64,000 nucleotides of DNA. Origin: Sphingomonas jatrophae (GTDB lineage Bacteria > Pseudomonadota > Alphaproteobacteria > Sphingomonadales > Sphingomonadaceae). The stretch is taken from assembly GCF_900113315.1 (NCBI RefSeq), contig NZ_FOZG01000002.1:868001-932000 (forward strand), in the 5' to 3' direction. Positions 36,588 to 45,332 of this stretch are shown here, piece after piece (the stretch's first letter is position 1; each line of letters opens with the position of its first letter). Under the pieces are notes generated by a model. The model had not been told where the DNA came from, ran no database searches, and saw only the letters and a program-made list of their open reading frames with translations. The translations under genes were made by a program, and so were the position numbers.

Positions 36588-37312
36588 TTGGCGTCGCCCG
36601 AGCCGACCTTGTTGACCGTGCAGCGGGCACCGCCGCCCACCGCGACATCGCCCGAGCCGATGATGGAGACCGCGGCCGATCCGGTCGCCTTGGCGCTGAT
36701 GTCGCCCGATCCTGCCACGGAGGCGCGGATCGTCCCCGCCTCCAGATCGTCGGCGTCGAGCTCGCCAGAACCCGCGACGCTGTAGGTGCCGTTGGCGATC
36801 TTGCCGCGCGCGGTGAGATTGCCCGAGCCGGCGATGGAGAGCACCGCCTCCTTGGCCTCGATCCGCACGGTGAGATCGCCCGAGCCGGCCACCGCCGCCT
36901 CGAATCGGTCGCCGTCGGCGCGATCCGCATCCATGTCACCCGATCCGCTGACGGTGGCACCGGCCAGCTTGGGCAAGGTCACGACCACCTTGGCCGCGGA
37001 CCGCTCACCGCCCCAGTCGAGCGAGTCGGAGCGGCGGCCGACCTTGAGCGTGCCGTTCTGCACGCGGATGTCGAGCCGGTCGAGCACGCCCTGCGGGCCC
37101 TGCGCGCGCACCGCGAAGCCAGGGCCCGTGCGCACCGACACCGCATCGATGCCAGCCAGTTCGACGCGGTCGAAGCCGTTCAGCGGATAATCGCGGGTGG
37201 CATCGGGGCCGAGCGTCTGCGCGTTGGCCGGTGTGCCGGTGGCGTCGCTGCCGCCCGACGAGCAGGCGGCGACGAGGAGCAGCGCGGCGGCTGCGGTCAG
37301 GCGGGCGATCAT
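36578..37312 (-). CDS. GIN-domain (DUF2807) lipoprotein
   Basis: A 244-residue protein whose N-terminus is a lipoprotein signal (LLLVAACSS, lipid-attachment Cys17). The body is a DUF2807 beta-helix with GSGD/GSGN turns (VSGSGDM, VAGSGDL, IAGSGNL, VAGSGEL, VAGSGDI, IIGSGDV) and a C-terminal Cys pair (CTVNKVGSGDAKC). Start at the ATG 37312; the frame continues upstream across the carD terminator and is rejected. Forms a tandem pair with the following secreted paralogue, so they probably work together. Confidence 0.87.
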   Translation of the reverse strand: MIARLTAAAALLLVAACSSGGSDATGTPANAQTLGPDATRDYPLNGFDRVELAGIDAVSVRTGPGFAVRAQGPQGVLDRLDIRVQNGTLKVGRRSDSLDWGGERSAAKVVVTLPKLAGATVSGSGDMDADRADGDRFEAAVAGSGDLTVRIEAKEAVLSIAGSGNLTARGKIANGTYSVAGSGELDADDLEAGTIRASVAGSGDISAKATGSAAVSIIGSGDVAVGGGARCTVNKVGSGDAKCD

Positions 37313-37376
37313 CGGCTTCCCCTCTGCTGTATTGCCGGGATAATACAGCGAGGTCGCAGCGGCGCAAGCGGATACG

Positions 37377-37405
37377 AAAAGGGCGGCCCCTTGGCGGAGC
37401 CGCCC
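37377..37405 (-). terminator. Intrinsic terminator of carD
   Basis: Minus-strand stem GGGCGGC / GCCGCCC (37399-37405 with 37381-37387), with additional pairs possible in the loop, followed on the minus strand by TTTTCG. It lies 26 bases after the carD stop and separates it from the GIN-domain pair. Confidence 0.8.
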
Positions 37406-37430
37406 CATCCCGTACAGCCGTATCGGCGGA

Positions 37431-37949
37431 TTACTTGGCGTGGATACCCGCCGACGCGCGCAGGATGTCGAGGATCTCCTCCTGCGCCTTGGGCTCGTCC
37501 ACTTCGCGCATTGCCGCCAGTTCACGCGCGAGGCGGCTGGTCGCGGCCTCGAAGATCTGCCGCTCGGAATAGCTCTGCTCGGGCTGATCGTCGGCGCGGA
37601 ACAGGTCGCGCACCACCTCGGCGATCGACACGAGGTCGCCCGAGTTGATCTTCGCCTCATATTCCTGCGCGCGGCGCGACCACATGGTGCGCTTCACCTT
37701 GGGCTTGCCCTTCAGGGTCGCCAGCGCCTCGTTCATGGTGACGTTGGAGGACAGCTTGCGCATGCCCACCGCCTCGGCCTTGTTGGTCGGCACGCGGAGC
37801 GTCATGCGCTCCTTCTCGAAGCGGAGCACGTAGAGTTCGAGTTTGGCCCCAGCGATTTCCTGGCTTTGCAGCTCGATCACACGGCCCACGCCGTGCTTGG
37901 GATAGACAACATAATCACCGACGTCGAAGCTGAGGGGCTTTGCAGCCAT
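37431..37949 (-). CDS. carD: CarD-family RNA polymerase-binding regulator (CdnL-like)
   Basis: A 172-residue CarD/CdnL protein. The N-terminal Tudor-like RNAP-interaction domain begins FDVGDYVVYPKHGVGRV; the helical C-terminal domain contains MWSRRAQEYEAKINSGDLVSIAEVVRDL, including the Trp that wedges at the promoter bubble edge. It stabilises open complexes, notably at rRNA promoters. Start is the ATG at 37949 with AAAGG upstream. Next to fdxA, S4 and helicase genes in the order typical for alphaproteobacteria. Confidence 0.94.
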   Translation of the reverse strand: MAAKPLSFDVGDYVVYPKHGVGRVIELQSQEIAGAKLELYVLRFEKERMTLRVPTNKAEAVGMRKLSSNVTMNEALATLKGKPKVKRTMWSRRAQEYEAKINSGDLVSIAEVVRDLFRADDQPEQSYSERQIFEAATSRLARELAAMREVDEPKAQEEILDILRASAGIHAK

Positions 37950-38152
37950 GAGTCGCCTTTCGCGTGCGAGCACCCCCGAACAGCCGCGGTCGCGGGCGTT
38001 GCCGCACAACCGGACAGCAACGGCGGGAGGCGCATTCTCCAATTACCAGACCGTGCGGACGCAGAAGTCCGCGGCGAAGGCCTGCCATATAGCAGCTTGC
38101 GCAACAAAATGCCAGCTTCGTGACAGCCGCGGGGCACGTGCCCGCGCCCGGC

Positions 38153-38491
38153 TCAGTCTCCCTGACCGGGCTCTGCCGAGAAATATCTGTCGAACTTGCC
38201 GTCCACGCCCTTGTGCTCGTCGGCATCCGCCGGTGCGTCGCGCTTGCGCGTGATGTTGGGCCATGACGCGGAGTAGGTGGCGTTCAGCTCCATCCACTGC
38301 TCCAGCCCGCCTTCGGTATCGGGCAGGATCGCCTCGGCCGGGCATTCCGGCTCGCACACACCACAATCGATGCATTCGTTGGGATTGATGACGAGCATGT
38401 TCTCGCCCTCGTAGAAGCAGTCCACCGGACAAACCTCGACGCAATCCATATATTTGCAGCGGATGCAGGCGTCGGTGACGACGTAGGTCAT
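38153..38491 (-). CDS. fdxA: Seven-iron ferredoxin FdxA
   Basis: A 112-residue ferredoxin of the 3Fe-4S/4Fe-4S type. Cluster motifs: [17 protein letters not shown] and [12 protein letters not shown], the first lacking the second Cys of one CxxCxxC as in FdxA. C-terminal extension (residues 60-112) is the usual one of this family. Start at ATG 38491. A GC-rich palindrome (GGGCACGTGCCC, 38132-38143) follows the stop. Confidence 0.95.
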   Translation of the reverse strand: MTYVVTDACIRCKYMDCVEVCPVDCFYEGENMLVINPNECIDCGVCEPECPAEAILPDTEGGLEQWMELNATYSASWPNITRKRDAPADADEHKGVDGKFDRYFSAEPGQGD

Positions 38492-38547
38492 GGAAATCTC
38501 GCTCCGGGCGTCAAGCGGCGCCCTGCTATGGCCGCCCTTTCGGCAGG

Positions 38548-38841
38548 TCAATCACTTGCGGCTTGCTGCGACACGTTTGCAGCTTGCGGCGGGGGCGCCA
38601 GATCGTCGTAACAGGCCTGCGCCTCGGGTGCGGAGCCGCGGCGGGCGGGCAGCGCCAGCACGCGCAGCACGCGGACGCGCCCGTGCAGCGGGAAGCTGAG
38701 CACCTGCCCCACGCGCACCTCGGCATGCGCGCGATCCACCGCGCGTCCGTCGATCCGAAGATGCCCCTCCGCCGCCAGCGCCTGCGCCAGCGTGCGCGTC
38801 TTGGTCAGGCGGGTGAACCAGAGGAACTTGTCGAGCCGCAC
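38548..38841 (-). CDS. S4-domain RNA-binding protein (Hsp15-like)
   Basis: A 97-residue protein with an S4 domain: [25 protein letters not shown], then [23 protein letters not shown]. It resembles HslR/Hsp15, which binds stalled 50S subunits with nascent tRNA, but lacks most of the C-terminal helix. It lies ten bases after the helicase gene and before fdxA, so probably one transcript. Confidence 0.87.
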   Translation of the reverse strand: MRLDKFLWFTRLTKTRTLAQALAAEGHLRIDGRAVDRAHAEVRVGQVLSFPLHGRVRVLRVLALPARRGSAPEAQACYDDLAPPPQAANVSQQAASD

Positions 38842-38851
38842 GGGCCTGCGC

Positions 38852-41368
38852 TCACCCCTTGGCGGTCAGCGCGGCGAGCGCGCCGAACGCATTGCCCGGC
38901 CGTGGTGCCGCAGGCGCAGCCGGCCGGTCCGTCCGCGCGCCGCGCCAGCTCCAGCCGGTATCCCCGGCAGGGCGGAAGCCGAGCGCCATCATCGCCTGCG
39001 CGAAGCTGGCGGGCAGCAACCCGAGCGAGGTGGCGAGCGCGGCATCGGGCAGGAAGGCGGCCTTGCCCTCGCGTGCGTCATGCGCGGCGCGGGCGAGCTT
39101 CTCGACCATGTCGATCCGCAGCATCTGCGCACCGAACGGCCGCCAGCCGAGCCGGGCCAGCGCCTCGCAGGCCCCCCGCTCCGCCGGCGTCGGCACGGCG
39201 ACCGCGGCCGGCGGCGGCAGCTCCGGCATGCGCCCGTCCTCGTCGGCAGCAAGCAGCGCCGCGCGCCAGCGCACCGCCTCGGGCTTCAGCAGCGCGGGCA
39301 CGAACAGATCGAGCGCGCCGATCCTTAAGCCGAAGCGCACCGCGATCCGCCGATCCTCGCGGTCGAGCGCGGCGAGCGCCGGCTCGACCTTCCGCCGCTC
39401 GACGACACCCCCGGCATCCGCCAGCGGCGCGATCAGCGCACGCAGCCTGGGCGGCAGCGCCGGATCGCGCGCGGCGGCGCACAGGCGGGAGAGCGGAGCC
39501 AGCGCCGCCTCCACCCGCGCCGCGATCCAGCCGTCGAGTCGCGCCTCCACCTGCCGCCGCGATGCGGGATCGAGCGCGTCCAGCGCGCGGTGCAGCACCA
39601 GCCTCGGCCGGGTCAGCCCCTTGCCGTGCCCCAGCCGTGCGACCAGATGCCCGCGCCACAGGATCGCGACGGGAAGGCCCGGCGCGGTGTCGAGCGTGAA
39701 GGCGTCGTCCGCATCCGCCGCCAGCGTACGGGCGCGCTCGCCCAGTTCGCCGCCCAGCCGGCGCTCGGCCGCGGCCAGCAGGCGCTTCTTGTCCTGCAAC
39801 CGCGCATCGGGATCGACGTGGAAGCGGAAGCCCTCAAGCCGGCCGATCGGCTCGTCCGCGACGGTGACGGTGCCGTCCTCCGCCACTGCGACGGGCAGCG
39901 CATCGACGCCTCGCGCGCCGAGATCGCGCATCAGCACGGAGGTGCGGCGGTCGACGAAGCGCTGGGTCAGCCGCTGGTGCAGCGCGTCGGACAGCTTCTC
40001 CTCGAGCACGCGCGTCCGCTCGGCCCATTTGGCGGGGTCGGCCAGCCAGTCGGGGCGGTGGGCGATATAGGCCCAGGTGCGCACGCCCGCGATCCGGTCC
40101 GCCACCGTCTCGACGTCACCCGTCACCTGGTCGAGCCGCGCCAGCTCCTCGGCGAACCATTGCGGCGGCAGGTGGCCGGCACCTTCGCTGAGGTGCCGCC
40201 AGACGCGTGCGACGAGGCGGCTGTGCGCCTCCGGCCCGGTGCGGCGGAAATCGGGCAGGCCGCAGGCCGCCCACAGCCGGCCGACCATGCGCGCGCCCTT
40301 GGCCCGGTCGCGCACCCAATCCTCGTCGGCGATCCGCTTCAGCACGGCGAGGTCGGTCGCCTGCGGTGCCGCGCGCAGGCCCGGCAGCGACGGGCGGCGC
40401 TCAAGATCGGCGATCAGCGCGTCGACGCTGGCGAGGCTGGGCGCCCCCTCGCGCCAGTAGAGGTGGTCGAGATTCGGAAAGCGATGCTCCTCGATCGCCA
40501 GCACCTCTTCCTCCTCGAACGCCGCACCGCGCGTGCCTTCGAAGGAGAGCGTGCCGAACGTGCCGTCGCGCTGGTGGCGTCCCGCACGGCCGGCGATCTG
40601 CGCCATCTCGGCGACGGTCAGCCGCCGCTGGCGCCGCCCGTCGAACTTGCGCAGTGACGCGAAGGCGACATGCGCCACGTCCATGTTGAGACCCATGCCG
40701 ATCGCGTCGGTGGCGACGAGATAGTCCACCTCGCCATTCTGGAACATCTGCACCTGCGCATTGCGCGTGCGGGGTGAAAGCGCGCCCATCACCACGGCCG
40801 CACCGCCACGCATCCGCCGCAGCATCTCGGCCACCGCATAAACCTCCTCCGCCGAGAAGGCGACGATGGCGGAGCGCGGCGGCAGGCGGCTGAGCTTGGT
40901 CTGCCCGGCAAAGCTCAGGGTCGAGAAGCGCGGGCGCGAGACGATCTCGCTACCCGGCGCCAGCGCCTTCAGCATGGGCGCGAGGCTGGCGGAGCCGAGC
41001 ACCATCGTCTCCTCCCGCCCCCGCGCGCGCAGCAGGCGGTCGGTGAAGACGTGGCCACGCTCGGGATCCGCACCCAGCTGCGCCTCGTCCAGCCCGACGA
41101 AGGCGAAATCCTTGTCCAGCGGCATCGATTCGGCGGTGCACAGGAAGTAGCGCGCATCCGCGGGGACGATCTTCTCCTCGCCCGTGATCAGCGCGACCGA
41201 ACGCTCGCCCTTGATCCGCACCACCCGGTCATAGACCTCGCGCGCGAGCAGGCGCAGCGGGAATCCGATCATGCCGGAGGAGTGGCCGCACATCCGCTCG
41301 ATCGCGAGATGCGTCTTGCCGGTATTGGTCGGGCCGAGGACGGCGACCACGGGACTGGCACGGGCCAT
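38852..41368 (-). CDS. Suv3-like DEAD/H-box helicase
   Basis: About 838 residues. Motif I is GPTNTGKTHLA, motif II LDEAQLGAD, motif III GSAS, motif VI AQIAGRAGRHQRDG; the architecture matches mitochondrial SUPV3L1 and its alphaproteobacterial relatives, which unwind RNA or RNA-DNA hybrids. The C-terminal 350 residues are a divergent Suv3-C region with few recognisable motifs. Start is the ATG at 41368; upstream residues in the frame look non-conserved. Followed by S4, fdxA and carD. Confidence 0.9.
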   Translation of the reverse strand: MARASPVVAVLGPTNTGKTHLAIERMCGHSSGMIGFPLRLLAREVYDRVVRIKGERSVALITGEEKIVPADARYFLCTAESMPLDKDFAFVGLDEAQLGADPERGHVFTDRLLRARGREETMVLGSASLAPMLKALAPGSEIVSRPRFSTLSFAGQTKLSRLPPRSAIVAFSAEEVYAVAEMLRRMRGGAAVVMGALSPRTRNAQVQMFQNGEVDYLVATDAIGMGLNMDVAHVAFASLRKFDGRRQRRLTVAEMAQIAGRAGRHQRDGTFGTLSFEGTRGAAFEEEEVLAIEEHRFPNLDHLYWREGAPSLASVDALIADLERRPSLPGLRAAPQATDLAVLKRIADEDWVRDRAKGARMVGRLWAACGLPDFRRTGPEAHSRLVARVWRHLSEGAGHLPPQWFAEELARLDQVTGDVETVADRIAGVRTWAYIAHRPDWLADPAKWAERTRVLEEKLSDALHQRLTQRFVDRRTSVLMRDLGARGVDALPVAVAEDGTVTVADEPIGRLEGFRFHVDPDARLQDKKRLLAAAERRLGGELGERARTLAADADDAFTLDTAPGLPVAILWRGHLVARLGHGKGLTRPRLVLHRALDALDPASRRQVEARLDGWIAARVEAALAPLSRLCAAARDPALPPRLRALIAPLADAGGVVERRKVEPALAALDREDRRIAVRFGLRIGALDLFVPALLKPEAVRWRAALLAADEDGRMPELPPPAAVAVPTPAERGACEALARLGWRPFGAQMLRIDMVEKLARAAHDAREGKAAFLPDAALATSLGLLPASFAQAMMALGFRPAGDTGWSWRGARTDRPAAPAAPRPGNAFGALAALTAKG

Positions 41369-41478
41369 GACCGGAATGTCGGGGGCGCACGTGACAAAGG
41401 CAAGAGGCTTGTTGGCCTCGCGCGACTCGGACCGCCGCCGCAACGCTTCGGCGCAGCCGCGACTCGGGCGCGGGGCCG

Positions 41479-41493
41479 TTAGGTTGACCTTAA
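41479..41493. promoter_or_regulatory. Candidate CtrA-type site
   Basis: TTAG-N7-TTAA (continuing as TTAACC), one base off the alphaproteobacterial CtrA consensus TTAA-N7-TTAA. It sits about 100 bases before the M23 peptidase start and 110 before the divergent helicase start, in a short AT-richer island. Cell-wall peptidases are common CtrA targets; this remains inference. Confidence 0.35.
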
Positions 41494-41579
41494 CCCTGTG
41501 CTCCCACAGTGAAATCGCCGGGGTCGCGCCCGTGTGTCGGACGCGATGGGCAAAAGAAAACTAGCGGGGGGCTTCGGCC

Positions 41580-43088
41580 TTGTACCAGCGTGAAGAGTTC
41601 GGCCTCGGCGGAGGCGGGCCTGCGGCCGCGCTGACGCTCGCACCCCCTTTGCCGACGTTCGGCCGGGCGGGCTTGCAGGAGGCGCTGGACGAGAAGCTGG
41701 CGCGGATCGACCTTGTCGTCGATCTCGGCGCGCGGATCGGCAGCGGCGAATGGTGGCGCGGCCTCGCCACCTGCACGGCGCTGTGCACCGGCGCGCTGAT
41801 GCTGCGCCCGGCCATGCCCGTGCTCGACACGCCCGTGCCCGCGCCGCTCGCGCCTGCCCATTATGACGAGGCGCGCGCGCAGGCCATCTCCCCGCTCAGC
41901 TTCGGCGGCGATACCGGCCGCCGCATGGCCGCGACCGAGCAGGTCCAGCCGCTGGCCGACACGCCCGAGCGGCCGACGATCGATCTCACCGCCACGCTCG
42001 GCATCGGCGACGGCTTCGCCCGCGTACTGGAGCGTGCCGGCGTGGGCGCACAGCAGGCCCGCGAGGTGGCGGATCTTGTCGCCAGCCGCCAGCCGCTGGG
42101 TGAGATCGCGCCCGGCACGCGGATCGACCTGACGCTCGGCCGCCGGGCCGATCGCACCACCGCCCGCCCGCTCGACCGGCTGCACTTCCGCGCGCGCTTC
42201 GATCTCGCGCTCGGGCTGGAGCGGCAGGGCGATCGCTTCCTGCTCCGCCCCGAGCCGATCGCCGTGGACGAGACGCCGCTACGCGTCACCGGTCGCGTCG
42301 GCACCAGCCTGTATCGCACCGCGCGTGCGGCGGGCGCCCCCGCCCGCGCGGTCGAAGCCTATCTGAAGGCGATTGCCAGCCGCATGAGCATCGGTGCGAT
42401 GGGCAGCGATGACCGGTTCGACCTGATCCTGGAACATCGCCGCGCCGCGACCGGCGAGACGGAGACGGGCAAATTGCTCTATGCCGGGCTGGATCACCGC
42501 GGGAAGGACGTGCGCCTGCTGCGCTGGACGCTCGGCGGGCGCGAGCAATGGTTCGAGGCGTCGGGCCAGGGCGAGCGGCGCGGCATGATGACGCGCCCGG
42601 TGCAGGGGCGCACGACGTCCAGCTTCGGCCTGCGTCGCCATCCGATCCTCGGCTTCACCCGCTTTCACCGCGGGATGGACTTCGCCGCCGCCTACGGCAC
42701 GCCGATCGTCGCGTCGGTGGACGGCACGGTGCGCTTCGCCGGCTGGCATGGCGGGCATGGCAATTACGTCCGCGTGGCGCATGGCGGCGGGATCGAGACG
42801 GGCTATGCGCACATGAGCCGTATCGTCGCGCGACCGGGCAGCCACGTCGCGCAGGGGCAGCTGATCGGCTATGTCGGCTCGACCGGCCTGTCGACCGGGC
42901 CGCACCTCCATTACGAGGTGTATCGCGGCGGTGCGCCGGTCAATCCGGCCACCTTCGCCTTCTCCTCCGTCCAGCAGATTGCCGGCGGCGAGCTGCAGCG
43001 GTTCAAGGCGACGCTCGCCCGGCTGATGGCGGTCCGGGCGGGCGGCGCGGTGCAGCTCGCGGCAAAGGCGGCGAAGCCCGCCGGCTAG
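41580..43088 (+). CDS. M23-family metallopeptidase, membrane-anchored
   Basis: A 502-residue protein. One hydrophobic segment at about 58-75 anchors it; a periplasmic region of about 250 residues includes an OapA/opacity-like domain; the C-terminal peptidase M23 has the zinc motif FHRGMDFAA (H-x3-D) and HLHYEVY (H-x-H). It would cleave peptidoglycan cross-bridges or activate others. The frame begins at a TTG at 41580 with a GGGGG tract upstream; no closer ATG gives the anchor, so TTG is kept. Convergent overlap of four bases with the next gene. Confidence 0.88.
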   Translation: MYQREEFGLGGGGPAAALTLAPPLPTFGRAGLQEALDEKLARIDLVVDLGARIGSGEWWRGLATCTALCTGALMLRPAMPVLDTPVPAPLAPAHYDEARAQAISPLSFGGDTGRRMAATEQVQPLADTPERPTIDLTATLGIGDGFARVLERAGVGAQQAREVADLVASRQPLGEIAPGTRIDLTLGRRADRTTARPLDRLHFRARFDLALGLERQGDRFLLRPEPIAVDETPLRVTGRVGTSLYRTARAAGAPARAVEAYLKAIASRMSIGAMGSDDRFDLILEHRRAATGETETGKLLYAGLDHRGKDVRLLRWTLGGREQWFEASGQGERRGMMTRPVQGRTTSSFGLRRHPILGFTRFHRGMDFAAAYGTPIVASVDGTVRFAGWHGGHGNYVRVAHGGGIETGYAHMSRIVARPGSHVAQGQLIGYVGSTGLSTGPHLHYEVYRGGAPVNPATFAFSSVQQIAGGELQRFKATLARLMAVRAGGAVQLAAKAAKPAG

Positions 43089-43537
43089 GCGGTGCGCTGC
43101 GCGGTCGCTGCCGCCCACGCACCCCCCAGCACCAGCGCATCCTCGACGAAGCCGGTTGCCGTCTGGCCATAGCGACGCATCGCCCGCACCCGCAGCGCAA
43201 AGCCGACATAGGAGGAGGCGACCGAGGCGGCAGCGCCCAGCAGCGCGCCCGTCCGCCACCGCCCCTCGTCCGCCAGCGCCGCGCCGGCGAACGCGCCGGT
43301 GGCCGCCCGCGCGACGAGGCCGACGGGCACGATCCGGTCGGGCGCCGTCTTCATCTTGTCCCCCGCCATCTCCGCCGCCGACAGCGCCACCGCGCCGGCC
43401 GCGACCAGCGGATGCGCCATCAAGGCGAAGGGGCCAGATGCCTCCGCCTTCTTTCGGCGGAACGCCCCCGCAATCACCGGCAGCGGCGACATGGCACGCT
43501 GGCCGGCGGCAAGGCCGATGAGGATGGATCGGATCAT
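43085..43537 (-). CDS. DUF4126-like small membrane protein
   Basis: A 150-residue protein with several hydrophobic stretches and Gly/Ala-rich helices (residues 4-20, 45-60, 73-95, 100-115, 128-145). The pattern SILIGLAAGQRAMSPLPV resembles the DUF4126 family opening. No function is known. ATG 43537 chosen; the upstream frame lies in the HerA-like gene. Confidence 0.7.
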   Translation of the reverse strand: MIRSILIGLAAGQRAMSPLPVIAGAFRRKKAEASGPFALMAHPLVAAGAVALSAAEMAGDKMKTAPDRIVPVGLVARAATGAFAGAALADEGRWRTGALLGAAASVASSYVGFALRVRAMRRYGQTATGFVEDALVLGGAWAAATAQRTA

Positions 43538-43601
43538 GGCACAGGCTCCCGAACGAACAGTCCGGGACAGAACCAGCGGAAGGCGGCGGGGTTGCCCCGG
43601 C

Positions 43602-45257
43602 TCAGCGTCCCTGGTTGCGCCACTTCTTGATGACGCGCTCCACCATCGCCTCCTCGCCACCCACCTGGCGCCACAGATCGGAGAAGAGCGGATCGCTGGA
43701 GGCGGGTCTTTTCTCCGGCTCCAGATCGTCGAGCGAGACGCGGATCGGGATGGACACACCCTCGCCGCAGATGATGCATTCGCGGTTTCTGAGCGCCGGG
43801 ATTGAATCGAGGAAGCCGCGTGCGCCTTCCGGCATCGCCGCCTTCACGAACGCCTGGTCGCGCTCGTTGTTGAGCCGCATCGCGATGATCGTGCCGCATT
43901 GCGACAGCACGCCCTCGGCCAGATCGGACGGCCGCTGCGTGATGAGGCCGAGCGACACGCCATATTTGCGGCCCTCCTTGGCGATCCGCTCGAGGATCTT
44001 GCGGACGGCCGCGCCGCTCGTCATCCGGTCGGACGGGATGTAGCGATGCGCCTCCTCGCAGACGAGCAGGATCGGCCGCTGCGTATCGTCGCGCGACCAC
44101 AGGGCATAATCGAACACCGCGCGCGCCAGCACCGCCACCACCACGCTGGTGATGTCCGACGGCACGCCCGACACGTCGATGATCGAGATCGGCTTGCCAT
44201 GACCCGGCAGGCGGAACAGCCGTGACAGGAAGTTGCGCATGTTGTCGGCCACCAGCATGCCCGAGAACATGAAGGCGTAGCGCGGATCGGCCTTGATCTC
44301 GTCGATCTTGGCCTTCAGCCGCATATAGGGCGCGGTGCCGCCCGCTTTCTCCATCTTGCCCATTTCCTGCGTCAGGATGTTGGTCAGATCGGAGAGGAGA
44401 TACGGGACGGGCGAATCGACCGTCATCTTGGTGATCTGCTCGGCCAGCCGGTTCTTCGCCCGCGCGGCGAGCAGCGCCTTGGCGAGGATGTCGCTGTCCA
44501 TCTGCCGCTCGGCACCCTCGGTGGTGACGAACACCTCGGCATGTTCCTCGAAGTTCATCATCCAGTAGGGCAAAGCGAGGTTGCCCACGTCGAAGATCTC
44601 GCCGCGGTGGCGGAAGGCGGCGCTATATTCGCCGTGCGGGTCGATCATCACGATGTGGCCTTCGGGCGCCAGATCGCAGATGCGGTGGAGGATCAAGGCG
44701 GCGGAGGTCGACTTGCCCGTGCCGGTCGATCCCAGCAGCGCGAAATGCTTGCCCAGCATGGCATCGACGTACAGCGCACCGCGGATGTCGCTGGTCGGAT
44801 AGATGGTGCCGACCTCGATGTGCGGCCGCTCGTCGGCGGAAAACATCTGCTTCAGGTCGCTCGTCGCGACGGGATAGACGCGCGCGCCGGGCAGCGGATA
44901 GCGCGTGACGCCGCGGCGGAAGCCGAGCATCCGGCCCTCGGAGGCGGCGTCGCCCTCGCCCAGGAAGTCGATGCCGGCCAGCACCGTCTCGTCGTCATCC
45001 GGCGCCAGCCGCAGCTCGCGCACATTGGCGATCAGCCAGCGGCCGCCCAGGCGGATCTTCAGCTGGCTGCCCACCTGCCCCGCCGCCGCGACCGCCGGGT
45101 CGGGATCGTCCTCCAGCGCGCGCAGCATCGGCATGGCCAGCGCCACCTCGCTCGCCGATCCGGCGATGCTCAGCACGCGGCCGACTTCGAGATCCTGCGC
45201 CAGCGATCCGGCGGCGACGGGTGGAGTCGCGCTGAAGCTCGGGCTCAGGTCGTTCAT
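43602..45257 (-). CDS. HerA-like hexameric ATPase (DUF87)
   Basis: A 551-residue ATPase. N-terminal HAS-barrel-like region (LEVGRVLSIAG), Walker A GSTGTGKST, Walker B LLVCEEAHRY, and sensor/arginine elements LGLITQRPSDL and IAMRLNNERDQ. HerA pumps DNA with NurA in archaea and some bacteria; bacterial homologues without NurA, as here, act in DNA repair, conjugation or defence. No nuclease partner is adjacent. Start is the ATG at 45257. Confidence 0.87.
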   Translation of the reverse strand: MNDLSPSFSATPPVAAGSLAQDLEVGRVLSIAGSASEVALAMPMLRALEDDPDPAVAAAGQVGSQLKIRLGGRWLIANVRELRLAPDDDETVLAGIDFLGEGDAASEGRMLGFRRGVTRYPLPGARVYPVATSDLKQMFSADERPHIEVGTIYPTSDIRGALYVDAMLGKHFALLGSTGTGKSTSAALILHRICDLAPEGHIVMIDPHGEYSAAFRHRGEIFDVGNLALPYWMMNFEEHAEVFVTTEGAERQMDSDILAKALLAARAKNRLAEQITKMTVDSPVPYLLSDLTNILTQEMGKMEKAGGTAPYMRLKAKIDEIKADPRYAFMFSGMLVADNMRNFLSRLFRLPGHGKPISIIDVSGVPSDITSVVVAVLARAVFDYALWSRDDTQRPILLVCEEAHRYIPSDRMTSGAAVRKILERIAKEGRKYGVSLGLITQRPSDLAEGVLSQCGTIIAMRLNNERDQAFVKAAMPEGARGFLDSIPALRNRECIICGEGVSIPIRVSLDDLEPEKRPASSDPLFSDLWRQVGGEEAMVERVIKKWRNQGR

Positions 45258-45332
45258 CGAGGCAAGGTCCGGTCTGTCCACAGTGACGGCGGGATAGGCC
45301 GGACAGGGTTAAGGAAATGGCGGTGCTCCGCC

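Noticed and set aside
38132-38143. Terminator of fdxA
   Set aside because: GGGCACGTGCCC is a strong palindrome, but the T-run is about 30 bases further, so the assignment is weak.
45307-45320. Second CtrA site before the HerA-like gene (GGTTAAGG)
   Set aside because: Only one TTAA half-site is present at the needed spacing.
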